Assembly (NCBI GenBank): GCA_034620365.1
Contig: JAQGEQ010000126.1
Location: 62,001-126,000 of the forward strand
Direction: 5' to 3'
Source of the DNA: Pegea sp. RAD2-039
Taxonomy: Eukaryota; Chordata; Thaliacea; Salpida; Salpidae
DNA length: 64,000 nucleotides
Below are positions 20,638 to 31,279 of the stretch, one piece after another. Position numbers and translations under genes: made by a program. The notes beneath the pieces were generated by a model, which was not told where the DNA came from, did no database searches, and saw only the letters and a program-made list of their open reading frames with translations. Position 1 is the stretch's first letter; each line of letters begins with the position of its first letter.

Positions 20638-23487
20638 TCACAGTTTAGAAATGGCAATGTTGGCGATGTTATAACAATTCAGCTTTTTCTTGAACAGCAT
20701 AAGTGATTTTGACATGACAATCTCTGATGGCAGATTGTTCCATGTACTGATTGTGCGGTATGAGAAAAAATTTAATCTGGTTAACGTTGCTGGTGGAGTG
20801 GGCTTATTAAGATGTAATTTATGTCTTCTAAGTTGATATAACTTGAGGGAGGGACTAATGGAGAAAAAGTCATCAAACTGAAGATCAATTAGGTTGTGAA
20901 TAATTTTAAAAATCAGAATAAGGTCGTATTTAATTCTTCGGATTTCCAAAGTATCTAGATTGAAGAAGCTGAGACGATGCTTATAACTCTCGTATTTGAT
21001 ATTAAGTTTCCTGCAAACCAATCTCGTAAATGTTGCCTGAACAGATTCGATTTTTCTGATATCACCAACTTGATATGGCATCCATGCACTGACATTGTAT
21101 TCAAGAATAGGGCGTATGTACAGTTTGAAAAGGTTGACGAAAAACCATGGATCTTTAGAATTAAAAGTCTTTATGATGAGGTGGACAAGCCTGATAGATT
21201 TTCCAAAGATTCTGGAAACATAACTGTGCCATTTGAAGTCAGATGTCAGAGTAATGCCGAGGTCTATGACTGAGGATACTCGTTCAAGAATAGATCCATT
21301 GATGTAGTATTGGTTGCTGAAGTTGGCAGCTGGCTTACGGGAGAATGTTATAACTTCAGACTTTGTTGGCTGGATTTTAAGTTGCCAATTCGCAGACCAG
21401 TTTTCTACAATATTTAGTGCAGTTTGGAGTTTTGAGTGAGAACCAGATAATAGCTTGATGTCGTCTGCATACACAAACACACTGACATTGTCTACTGTTA
21501 TTAGTCTTCTGATGAGGTCTTCAATGAAAATCAAAAAGAGAAGTGGACCCAGGACGGAACCTTGAGGAACGCCGCTGGTGACTTTACTAGGAGTAGATAA
21601 AGATCTTTCTACACGGGTTCGTTGGGTTCTACCTGATAAGAAATCTTCAATCCATTTTAAGATAGAGTTGCTGATTTTTATGTTTTTCAATACAGCACTG
21701 AGCTTGTTGTGTGGAACAGAATCAAAAGCTTTAGCAAAATCAAGGTATATGATGTCACATGGAGTATTACTTTCGTAATGAGCTGTAAGCTCATTGAAAA
21801 AATTGAGATGTTGAGTCAAAGAAGATCTTTGCTTAACAAAGCCATGCTGGACATCAGATATTAGATGATGCTCCGTCAAATGGCTAGTTATATGGTTGTG
21901 AATGATGTGTTCTTGAGTTCTGCAGATAACCGAAGTCAGCGAAACTGGTCTGTAGTTAAGTGCAGTGTTTCTGGGACCCTTCTTATAAATTGGAGTAATA
22001 ATAGCATTCTTCCAAATTTGTGGAAGTCTTCCCCGCTTAAGAGTCATGTTAAAGAGTAGCGATAAGGGTAGCGCTAAAGAAGAAGTACTTTTTCTTAAAA
22101 ACAAAGCTGGGATTTGATCTGGGGTGTTGGAAACTGTTGATTTTAGAGAAGAAATAGCCTTAGATACTATATCAGCTGTTATGTCTAGATCTACCATCTC
22201 AGAGATATTTGAAAGGATATTGGAGTAGGAAATAGTAGGAGTATTGCCATCATCGGTTATAAAAACCTTTTCAAATTGTTTGTTTAGCAATTCAGCTTTA
22301 TTCTTTGGTTCCATCACCAGCTGATTAGCGTTATCAAGCAAGGGAGGTAGATGAGATCTCACCTTAAGCTTGTGATTAATGAAGCCAAAAAACGTTTTCT
22401 TGCTAGGTGAAGATAAGATTGCACTTTCTTTTCCTAAATAGAAGCTATAAACTGATTTCTTGTAGACTAGACAAAGATCTTTGTATAGAGGTTTGATGGA
22501 AGGATCTGCTTTAGTTTGTTTGTATAAGAGGTTTTTCAAATGCTGTAAATTCCTTAAATATCTTGGCAAGTGTGGTTTTTTGTTGACTCTATATAAAGGT
22601 AACTTTTTAATTGACTCATTAACAATGTTAGTAAACCTCGAGTAGATATCATTGATGTCTTCGGTAGAGTTGAAAACAGAAATCCAGTCAACACCTGATA
22701 AAAACTTGTTTATACTGTTATAATTTCCACGATAAAAGTTCCGTATGCTTGGAGTTTTAACGTTCGTAGAAAAAGTTTGATGGAGCTTGAATTCAATCAT
22801 GTTGTGATCGCATGTCAGAGCAAAAGGTTCATTTTGATCAACGTAGATAACGTTCTCAGGTTTTGATGTGATGAGAAGATCCAAAGTATTACCACTAACT
22901 TGGGTTGGAAAAGTAACCATCTGAGATAGATTATTGGCATCAAGGAAGTTTACAAAGACATGACTCAGATTGGCTGAATTAGTTTTGTCTCCATTCAAAT
23001 TAAACAATTTTCCATTGAATGCTAAATTTGGGTTATTCCAATCAATTCTACTAGAATTAAAATCCCCGAGAATATAAATCTCAGGACAAACAAGGATTTT
23101 CAGAACCTTCAATAAGGCCTTAATAGTAACATCATCGTTAACTTTAGACGGTGGTAGGTAGGTACATATAAAGCGGGAAAACTTAGACTTTGAGTAATGA
23201 AAATTGAAAGCAATAACCTCAAATCCTGGGCAGTCAATGGTATTTATCTTAATTCTTGAAATCATGGGTGCCAGTGATGTTTTATAGATTACACAAACAC
23301 CGCCGCCTCTATCAAACAGTCTGTCACAGCGCAAAGCACGAAAAAGATCACTGTCATCCAGAAAGGAGTCAGGATAAAAGGGTTTCAACCAAGTTTCGGT
23401 AATGAAAACAAATGTAAAATCTTGAGAAAGCAAAAGAGCTTTCAATTCGAAAATTTTGTTGACAATTGACCGTGCGTTGAAAAACAT
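20638..23487 (-). CDS. LINE ORF2: endonuclease-reverse transcriptase
   Basis: 949 residues. It nicks genomic DNA and reverse-transcribes the element RNA at the nick. The N-terminal third is an APE-type endonuclease: NARSIVNK, ITETWLKP, ILGDFNSSRIDW and the final catalytic block around TCDHNMIEF. The middle is the reverse transcriptase: YRPVSLTSVICR, DIIYLDFAKAFDSVPH, GVPQGSVLGPLLFLIF and the catalytic VFVYADDIKLL. A thumb and C-terminal region follows. Length and order are those of CR1/L2/Jockey-type elements. The first Met is chosen because NARSIVNK, the usual start of the endonuclease, follows at once. No RNase H domain is seen. Confidence 0.95.
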   Translation of the reverse strand: MFFNARSIVNKIFELKALLLSQDFTFVFITETWLKPFYPDSFLDDSDLFRALRCDRLFDRGGGVCVIYKTSLAPMISRIKINTIDCPGFEVIAFNFHYSKSKFSRFICTYLPPSKVNDDVTIKALLKVLKILVCPEIYILGDFNSSRIDWNNPNLAFNGKLFNLNGDKTNSANLSHVFVNFLDANNLSQMVTFPTQVSGNTLDLLITSKPENVIYVDQNEPFALTCDHNMIEFKLHQTFSTNVKTPSIRNFYRGNYNSINKFLSGVDWISVFNSTEDINDIYSRFTNIVNESIKKLPLYRVNKKPHLPRYLRNLQHLKNLLYKQTKADPSIKPLYKDLCLVYKKSVYSFYLGKESAILSSPSKKTFFGFINHKLKVRSHLPPLLDNANQLVMEPKNKAELLNKQFEKVFITDDGNTPTISYSNILSNISEMVDLDITADIVSKAISSLKSTVSNTPDQIPALFLRKSTSSLALPLSLLFNMTLKRGRLPQIWKNAIITPIYKKGPRNTALNYRPVSLTSVICRTQEHIIHNHITSHLTEHHLISDVQHGFVKQRSSLTQHLNFFNELTAHYESNTPCDIIYLDFAKAFDSVPHNKLSAVLKNIKISNSILKWIEDFLSGRTQRTRVERSLSTPSKVTSGVPQGSVLGPLLFLIFIEDLIRRLITVDNVSVFVYADDIKLLSGSHSKLQTALNIVENWSANWQLKIQPTKSEVITFSRKPAANFSNQYYINGSILERVSSVIDLGITLTSDFKWHSYVSRIFGKSIRLVHLIIKTFNSKDPWFFVNLFKLYIRPILEYNVSAWMPYQVGDIRKIESVQATFTRLVCRKLNIKYESYKHRLSFFNLDTLEIRRIKYDLILIFKIIHNLIDLQFDDFFSISPSLKLYQLRRHKLHLNKPTPPATLTRLNFFSYRTISTWNNLPSEIVMSKSLMLFKKKLNCYNIANIAISKL

Positions 23488-23631
23488 ACCTAATATAATA
23501 GAAAAATTGTCTTTTTGACACTTGTAAGATTTGGTGGTAGGCTTCTGTGTACTGGTATCTAGGGGTTGGAAGCATAGTATTAATAATTTTGTGCAAAGAG
23601 AGGTTGAATAAGGATGATGTGGGTCCAGTGG

Positions 23632-24627
23632 TTATTTTGAACTTCTGTTTTTTGAAAAGACCTTCACAATCTTTAAAGCCCATAGTGGACCTCGAACTTT
23701 GTATTTGAAATCAGTTGGTTGCTCTTTCTGATTTCGGCTGTACGCCTCTTTTAGAAGACGCTTATTTTCTGAGCGATCATCTTCACACATATCATGTGCT
23801 ACTCTGATGCCCTGGAATTTTTCGTCCTGCTTAAGCTTATACAGCTTAGCAAGAAACTTACGTTTGTCCCATCTTTCCTGAAAGGACACTTTTAACGGTC
23901 TTTTATGATTTGATCTTTTTGCCCCGAGTCTGGTCATTGCAACTTTTGGAGCGTCCACAAAACCAAGGCTTTGAGTGCTCATTTGATTAAAAGTCTTGAT
24001 GTCATCGTCTTTATCAGTCTCGGAGACACCAAAGATGATGACATTGTTTTCTCTATCCTCCCGGTCCAGAGTAAGTTTTTTGTGCGTGTCAGTAACCTTC
24101 TTGGCAAGAAGTTGCACCACGCTAGTATTTTTTTCGGATCCAGAATTACCAACAACTGAGGCCCATGTGAGAGGCTTCTTTGTGGAGGCATCCAGTTCAT
24201 CCATAGATTTTGATAAGATAGAAATCTTTTCATTGATTTTGGCAACATCGTTGCCAATTTCGGATTTTAATTTGGCCAATTCAGTGGATATGGTGTTGCT
24301 GATGTCGGACAATAAGCTTTTGTTAGTGTTGGACGAGGTAGTTGTTTTGTCCATAGATCTACATTTAATGCAGAACCAACAAAATCCCACTTGCTGCATT
24401 TTATTATTTTCAAATATATCATATAATTTTTTATTCACATCACTACAAGTGAGGTGAAACCTAGAGAGGCATTTGATGCAATCTATTGCCATATCTTCAC
24501 CAGAGCAAGTTTTGTTACAAGCTTGGCAATTGCCATTGCAAGCTTGTTTTGAAGAACTTGGTTTGCTTGAGTTTTTTGGAGCTTTTGACCGCAAGGTCCT
24601 GCCATTTGTATCTACCATAGTTTCCAT
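23632..24627 (-). CDS. LINE ORF1: PHD-type zinc finger and coiled-coil nucleic-acid-binding protein
   Basis: 331 residues. Near residues 30-90 is a PHD-like Cys/His finger (CNGNCQACNKTC, then CIKCLSRFHLTCSD, ending CWFCIKCR). A predicted coiled coil follows (about 105-150, LAKLKSEIGNDVAKI). Then comes a basic C-terminal half (REDRENNVIIFGV, MTRLGAKRSNHKRPLKVSF) typical of the RNA-binding ORF1 proteins of CR1-group LINEs. It probably packages element RNA. It ends 144 bases before the ORF2 Met. Confidence 0.88.
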   Translation of the reverse strand: METMVDTNGRTLRSKAPKNSSKPSSSKQACNGNCQACNKTCSGEDMAIDCIKCLSRFHLTCSDVNKKLYDIFENNKMQQVGFCWFCIKCRSMDKTTTSSNTNKSLLSDISNTISTELAKLKSEIGNDVAKINEKISILSKSMDELDASTKKPLTWASVVGNSGSEKNTSVVQLLAKKVTDTHKKLTLDREDRENNVIIFGVSETDKDDDIKTFNQMSTQSLGFVDAPKVAMTRLGAKRSNHKRPLKVSFQERWDKRKFLAKLYKLKQDEKFQGIRVAHDMCEDDRSENKRLLKEAYSRNQKEQPTDFKYKVRGPLWALKIVKVFSKNRSSK

Positions 24628-24966
24628 GATAGATTTTTAGTAACTCCCACGAAAGTATGAAATTTATAAGTCAGATAAATGTATGTGATATGTATAAATA
24701 AATATATAAACAAATATACCAAGTTAATAAAATATAATAAATAATAATAAATAAATACACCACAAAACTTAATCACAGCTTATTAGCAGTTATTCAAATA
24801 GAGTATATAGAAATTGAAGATGATAAAAAGTCCAAATTGATTTCTAATCCAGATATGATCACAAAAAATATACAAATCCTTTACTGAAAACAGTTTTATC
24901 AAAGCTTATAAGCAATATCAGAATAAATTTGTTATCCTAACAACCTATAACCTTATTCAAATAGAA

Positions 24967-25130
24967 TGTTATAATTCTATGTAATTGTTATATGCTTTGA
25001 GTGATATCGAAATACCATTTGACATCTTTTGCTTTCTATATTTTTGACTAAATAGATGTTATTTGTGAAAATGTATGTTAGCGAGAGGTGCTCTCTTCAG
25101 GCACCCTCCTTCGCGTTTATTGTAATATAT
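24967..25130 (+). mobile_element. 3' end of the old LINE copy (continuation of 18480-20476)
   Basis: It continues the interrupted 3' UTR: 'attctatgtaatt', 'tatgctttgag', 'ttgctttctatatttttgac', then 'gcgagaggtgctctcttcag' and 'gcaccctccttcgcg'. The same sequence order occurs without interruption at 63680-63885 and, inverted, at 34257-34385. This confirms that 20477-24966 was inserted later. Confidence 0.88.
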
Positions 25131-26541
25131 AAATCATTTTAAACAATAGTAGAAGCTCGGAGACAAGGTTACCATGCATCAGGAACATGATTTCAAGCTT
25201 TATGCCACATCTAAGAAAAAGTTATTGAGATGAGAACTTCTTACATAAGAATTGAGCTCTAACTTGAGACAAAAGTAGGTGACTTAGCTAGATATGTAGT
25301 ACATTGTATTATTACATTTAATACACAAAACATGTGATTACATAAACTTTGATTTTTCTACTGCAGTTAAACCAAGCAACTTTTTATAAATGAAAAAGGT
25401 ATCAATCACTATTTTAAAACTGGAGTTTTTACAAACCCTTGCAACAATTGTTTGATTTGTTAATTTATTTGAGAAATAAAATTATAAATTTCAGTTGCTT
25501 GTTTATTATGTAACACTTTTTCACTTGACTATTCCAAGTATGGCTATTTATTTTGTGTGTGCCACCTTTTTACTCAATTCAAAATAATAAAGTTTAGTTT
25601 ATAAGCAACAAAAAATATTTTTCTCAACTTTAGTTTAAGCTTACTTAAATATTTGCAGAATTTTCTTAAATTGTTTGTTATTTTAGCAATAGTAAATGAA
25701 ACTTTTAATTAAAACGACACAATTTTAATAGTTTTCAATTTCACTTTATCCTTATTTCGGCTTTTTTAACATCTTTTGTAAAACTTTATAAGACCAGAAA
25801 TTGTTTCGAGCATTTCAAATAAAACTGTATAAAGTTTAGTGATGGTTTTTAAAGTGAATATTTTGTGAAAAATAACTCAGCAGTTGTACATTTAATTAAT
25901 AAATCGTTTCTCTGGCAGCGTAAAAATTCAAGTTTGTAATATCATCCACTAAAACATAACTTGCATGGGCAAATAAATCAAAATACTATTCGACTAACTA
26001 TTTTGATTTAGCATATTAATCGATAGCACCAATAACAAGCTCTGTAGTAGGTGCTAGACAGGCACATACTAATCACCTAAAGTGATAGACAAGAGAATGA
26101 TTCTCAAAAAATAACTGCAATAGCTATTCTTAAATAATTATTTTAAAGAGACTCTAGAAAATTTCTCTTTCAGAACAAAGAGACTACTATTTAGCTTAGA
26201 CGAATTCTTTCCACTCTTAATCACTAAATTCAATTTAAAGAAAAGCTTAAAAAATAATATTTTTTTAAATTTATCATTTAATGATCTCTATTTATTAGTT
26301 TACTAAATAAAACTATAAAGTCTTGAACGAATTTTAGAATGACTAACTTTGGTCGTTAAAAACGATCATTAATTTCACGCTCAAGTTAAACTATTGATTA
26401 CGTTCAACTTTGGAATATATACTGATTTTAGATATTTATTACTTACCATTAATGTCTGTAAAAATAATTCTATGATTATAGGTTTTGCTAACTTTTTATT
26501 ATCATAAATTATTTGGAATCATTTTAACTGCTTTTTCAAAA
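25131..26541. other. AT-rich intergenic region
   Basis: No coding region, RNA gene or repeat that I can support. It should contain the promoter of the bHLH gene. Confidence 0.4.
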
Positions 26542-29403
26542 ATGGACTCTACCAAAAGTAGAATAGTAAAATCGTCTGCAGAGGAAGCACACACAATAAA
26601 GCAGAGGTTTTGAAACACTTTGTATTCAAATTTCTTGATTACAAGTTTTTATTAAAGTTTTGTATAATAATTGTTTAAAAGCTTTTTATTTAGAAGTAAT
26701 GATTTTAACTTTTTAAAGGCAACAATACAAAGCTATGCTAAATAGTCTACACTCTTTAGCAAATATTCTACCTTGCGTTTCATTTGACAAAAAGACAAAG
26801 ACGAAGGTTTGTAGTTTTCTATTTTTCTTACTTGTAAAATTCCAGTTTATCTTATTATACCAATTAAATGTTTCATGTGGCTCAAATAATCACAATATTT
26901 AAACTGATAAGTAACTTTTAAAATTATTTGATTATGTAATTACAAATGTAGTGTAAAGTGACATGCTTACAAATTTGTTTCGAAATCCTCTTGAAACATG
27001 GAACTTGATGTAAAAACTATTTGGTCACTTTGATTTGTGACAGTTTATTGCCAACAAATTTAAAACTATATTAAAAGAAACCAGGTTCACTAAAAAATTT
27101 TAAAACCAAAGCGTTTTAAAAGTTTGTTTTTAGTTTATTTTGAATATATCTATTTATAAGCACTTGTTGCTACCATTATCCTCTTATTCAAAAAAGATTT
27201 TGAAAATCTTATTTAATAAATTGTTGCTTTTGTATTTTATCTCGACAGCTAGAGATTTGATAGTTGATGGTTACAGTAAAATAACCAAACTAATTGATTT
27301 CTAGAAAAACTCTTTCAATAAAAAGTAACATTCTTGTTTTTAAAGGAAGTTTTAATTTAAAATTCTAAAAGAGATTCAATTAGTACAATTAGTAAAAAAT
27401 AAAAGTTCTTAGAAAATATAAATTTGTAAATATTTGATTCAAATTAAAAGTTTTTTTTTAAGAAAATGATTTTGACACAATGCGCTAGATATATTCAATA
27501 TCTCCAACTACTGATTTGGAAATATTCAATAAACTCAAATATTTCATCTAGCGAAGCTTTGAAAAGTAAATCAAATTGCATAAAAGATTTGAATTGCAAA
27601 ATTTGCTTCTTGCTTTCGCACAGATCTTGTCTGGGAGGGTCAATTTTTGAGTGATGAAGTACTTGAAAATCTTGATTATATTCATAAACTCTCTTCTGAA
27701 GAGAAGAGCAAATTTTCAGTAAGTTTATTGTTTTATATTGATACATTTGTTGTTTGATAAACAATTATGATAAATATAAAATTGTTTTAATTGAAAATTT
27801 TTTTTAAATTCTTTTGTCAGCAGATTGGACAGATTAGTGATGACTCGATGAGATTCAAAAATAGACAAAAGTCGGGTAAAATTCTAATTGTTCACTGAAT
27901 TTGTTGGGACTAATACTTTTTTATTTTTAGTGAAATTATTAAGAAATCCTTTTAAAACTGAAAATGTGAATGAAAGTGGTCACAACAATCAGACATGTAG
28001 CAATACTTTTGATGCCATCATGTAAGTTCTTAATTAATTCCTTTCTAAATATTTTGTTTCAGTTTGAGAATCATTTGATGTTTTCTAAACTTTGAAACTG
28101 AACTTTTTAAATAATTCTATAAAATCAAATAAAACTTTTTATATTTGCAACTTGATTTACTTTTTGAAAGATTTCATTTCTTCTTCAGTGATAATCCAAC
28201 GTTGAAGCAAGAGACTTGGTTTGCTGGAACCACTTCGGGACAATCTAAAATTAATGTTGTAAATTCTGATGTAAAAAATAAAGGTACAAAATCTAGTTTG
28301 TTGGAATCATTTTAGTTTTACTCATCTTTAAAACTTTCAATACCTCAAGTAATCTTTGCCTAATTTTTATCTATAAATAATTAGAAGTAATTTCATTTTA
28401 TAAATTTTCTGCCTTTCAGCTGATGTTCCAATGAATAAGTTCTCTATGAATGGTTCATGGCTCAAGTCGGTGAAAAAAGAAAAATTGGTCAAAACATCAG
28501 ATCCCAGAAGTGAAAGATTAAAATCTCTCTCACTGTGAGCTTGATTATAATTTCTATTATTAGATTATTTTTTATTTTATGTAATGACTTCAAAATGAAA
28601 ATCATTTCTTACATCAAACTATTTTCAATTTTTATTAATAACAATTTACTTCTATATTCTAAAATGTTTTCAAGTTTCTTTTTAATGATTAGCATAAATT
28701 TGATGAATTATATTTGTAAGTAATTTGTAATATAATGAGAAATATTAAATAGTTACAAAATGATTTGTTGCTGCAAACAATTTCTTATTTTACTGAATTT
28801 ATTGCTAGACTTGAAGATAGTTTAGTTGCTGACAGCTTTTTGCTATTTACAGTTTTACCGGAGCACCAAATTCAAGCAAAAAGTTGAACAAGGTAAGATT
28901 AGGAAAGTATCAAGAAGATTTATAGAAGAAAATATCAAATTGTGATTTTTACTGTAACCAAACTAAACTATATTAAATTACTTATTTATTCACAAATTGG
29001 CAAGTTATTAAAATTATTTTTATTTAGTAATAATTTAAACTAATATATTCAAATAAAACAACTTTATGTTATCAACAACAAGCCGACGACTCCTCAAAAG
29101 GTGATTTCAGCAAGTGAAATGTTGGCTGGATTGTCACCAGTACCTTTTGGATCAATTCACAGCTGCAAATGGGAAGATGTCAGTTTCTATTTTCAAAATC
29201 AATTTATACATTTGTTTGGATTTTAATTTGTTCAAATCTAGGTTTGTTTGAAACCAGATGACCCATGGATGCCGAGACCAGTCTACATGGAGGATGATTC
29301 ATCCGTACATTGCTCCTTATTGCTAGAAAATCCTCAATTGGTTCATCAGAATCCAATACTTAAAAATTCTGACGATTTTTCACCCTACTGTTCTTATCGT
29401 TGA
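26542..29403 (+). CDS. bHLH-domain protein (about 10 exons)
   Basis: Exons include 26542-26606, 26719-26806, 27463-27565, 27624-27718, from 27821, then near 27938-28020, 28188-28284, 28421-28530, 28854-28891, 29083-29177 and 29242-29403. Exons 1-3 encode a helix-loop-helix: IKQRRQQYKAMLNSLHSLAN, loop LPCVSFDKKTKTK, then MILTQCARYIQYLQLLI. The basic region is weak (no E-box ERxRR signature), so DNA binding may be altered. The loop and second helix remind me of the meiosis bHLH proteins MEIOSIN/STRA8, but no HMG box follows; that is only an impression. The rest is low-complexity (LVWEGQFLSDEVLENLDYI; SEMLAGLSPVPFGSIHSCKW; ends DFSPYCSYR). A poly(A) signal lies near 29487. A broken inverted copy of its 3' half is at 33655-35980. 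Confidence 0.78.
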
Positions 29404-29619
29404 CCAGCAGCTTAATAATTTGTTATAATAATAAGTAGATAATTATGAGAAGTTGATCTTTTCCACAAGTTTCAATTTTGTTATTAAATAAAAGAAAAGT
29501 TTTCGTTCTTGTAAGTGTTTGTGTAGAAATCAATGAAAGAAAATATTATTTAATAAAAAGTTATAAAAAACAAAAAAATTTGTAATGAAAAGATAGAAAA
29601 ACAGAAAGTAGAATAAAAA

Positions 29620-31279
29620 AATCAATGAGATTTTTCATCTTAAAGTTAACGATTTGTTTATAGATTGTAAAATTAATTTAATTAACAACTCTAATAGTAC
29701 TCATCGCGCCAACAGCTCTTTCAATAAGGTTACCTAAACTAGTTTAATAATGATTTTTATAATATAATATAATTTTATTAAATATCATCTTTATCTAACC
29801 TTTACAAATTGTATTGACGCTATATTATCAGAAGACTTAGAATGAGTATTTCTTTAAAACAATCTATGTAAACTAAACTAAATATATTAGAAATTGAGTC
29901 ATACCTACTTAGCTTCAAAATCATTATGCTTTCGAAAAATGAATTACCTATTGTATCAAAAGTTTTAATTTTTTGAAAAGTTAATTTTAAGTTAGCCTTT
30001 AATGGTCAAAATATAGCTATTTTATCTTTTATTAGCCTTCTCTTTTCATTCATTCTTCACTAATCCAATTTTATAAATTTCTTATTTAATATGCTTAAAA
30101 ATGTTTTTAATTATCGCTTGAACAGTTGAGTTTAATAAACTTTATTACTATTTTTAAAGGTATAAAATTACTTTAGTAATTCACAAATATTTCAATATAA
30201 CATATTAATTTAGTTTATTCTTTTTAAACTGTTACAAAACTCCTAAAATTTATTTATTGACTATTATATTTATTTACTTCTAATCCTCGTTAAAAAAATC
30301 GTATGTTGTAAACGCTACAAAGTGTAAAAATAGCCTCTTCTAAAAATATTCAGGGTCTAAGAAATGCAAAACTAATTTATACCTTCTTTTGACAATAAGG
30401 TGAGTTATTTTAACAGAAAGTGTATTTAATCTAGTTTTTAATCATTTTCAGTATTGCTGATTATACCTATTAGATAAACCAAAATAAAAAATAAATATTT
30501 TTAGAAAACCCAATTGAGCCCAAGTTTGCCAATGTTATGCTACTGCAGGCTTAGACAGTTCATATATATTTTTGCGTCTGCTTCCTGTTTGGTCTTATTA
30601 AAACTTATTTTAGTGTACACATTTTTTAATTTTAGCTTAAAAAATGAAAATTAGTTGCGAAATAAATCAATATTTTTAGCTTATCAATGAATATTTTTGG
30701 TAAAAATAAATGAAAATAGACTATCTTACTTATATACTAAGCATATTCTCAAATAGAGTTATATAGTTGCGATATTTGAATACTTATTCAGCTTTTTTAT
30801 ATTTCAGGAATTAAAAAAAAATTTTGAATGATGCAATTATTATTATTTAGGTTTATATTTTAATTATATCGAACAACCTCTAACAATTTTAAGTAAACAA
30901 ATTGTTTATTGGTTGCATTTGTATATTTATTTAATAGAATCTGAAATTAGTAGAAGTAGAACAGTAAAATCGCTTTTGGTTGTTTATAATAGATTATAAA
31001 AATTGTTTAATAGACTTTGTCGCTTTAAGTTTTATAAATAGTTATTTTATTGTGGAAAGAACAATTTTTTTAGAAAATCATACAATTAGTTTTATTTATT
31101 CATTGTTTATAAAGCATTTAAGAACCACGTTTATTTTATTGTGCTAAATGATAAATTTGACAATATTTTTTCAATTTTAAACTAAGTAAAGAATAGTTTA
31201 ATAAGAATATCTAAAATAGTTTAACTTTGAATTTTTTGAGCTCATTAATAGAAACTGAGATATTAGAAAGTTGATAGTT
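29620..31279. other. AT-rich intergenic region
   Basis: No gene, repeat or RNA seen. It lies between the 3' end of the bHLH gene and the start of the spartin-like gene. Confidence 0.4.

Larger units (their letters stand above)
20477..24966 (-). mobile_element. Full-length CR1-like non-LTR retrotransposon with two open ORFs
   Basis: A complete-looking LINE on the minus strand: about 340 bases of 5' UTR, ORF1 (23632-24627), ORF2 (20638-23487), a 3' UTR with the conserved 'GCGAGAGGTGCTCTC' motif near 20520-20545 and a (TAAA)n-type 3' end at 20477-20495. The hexamer TGTTAT occurs at both borders (20471-20476 and 24967-24972) and could be a target-site duplication. Insertion was into the 3' UTR of an older copy of the same family. 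Both ORFs are uninterrupted, so the element is young and may be active. Confidence 0.92.

Noticed and set aside
20977-22059. Plus-strand ORFs opposite the LINE polymerase
   Set aside because: Shadows of the 949-codon minus-strand ORF2; no protein-like motifs of their own.
23971-24457. Plus- and minus-strand ORFs overlapping LINE ORF1
   Set aside because: Shadow frames of ORF1, which carries the PHD-like finger and coiled coil.
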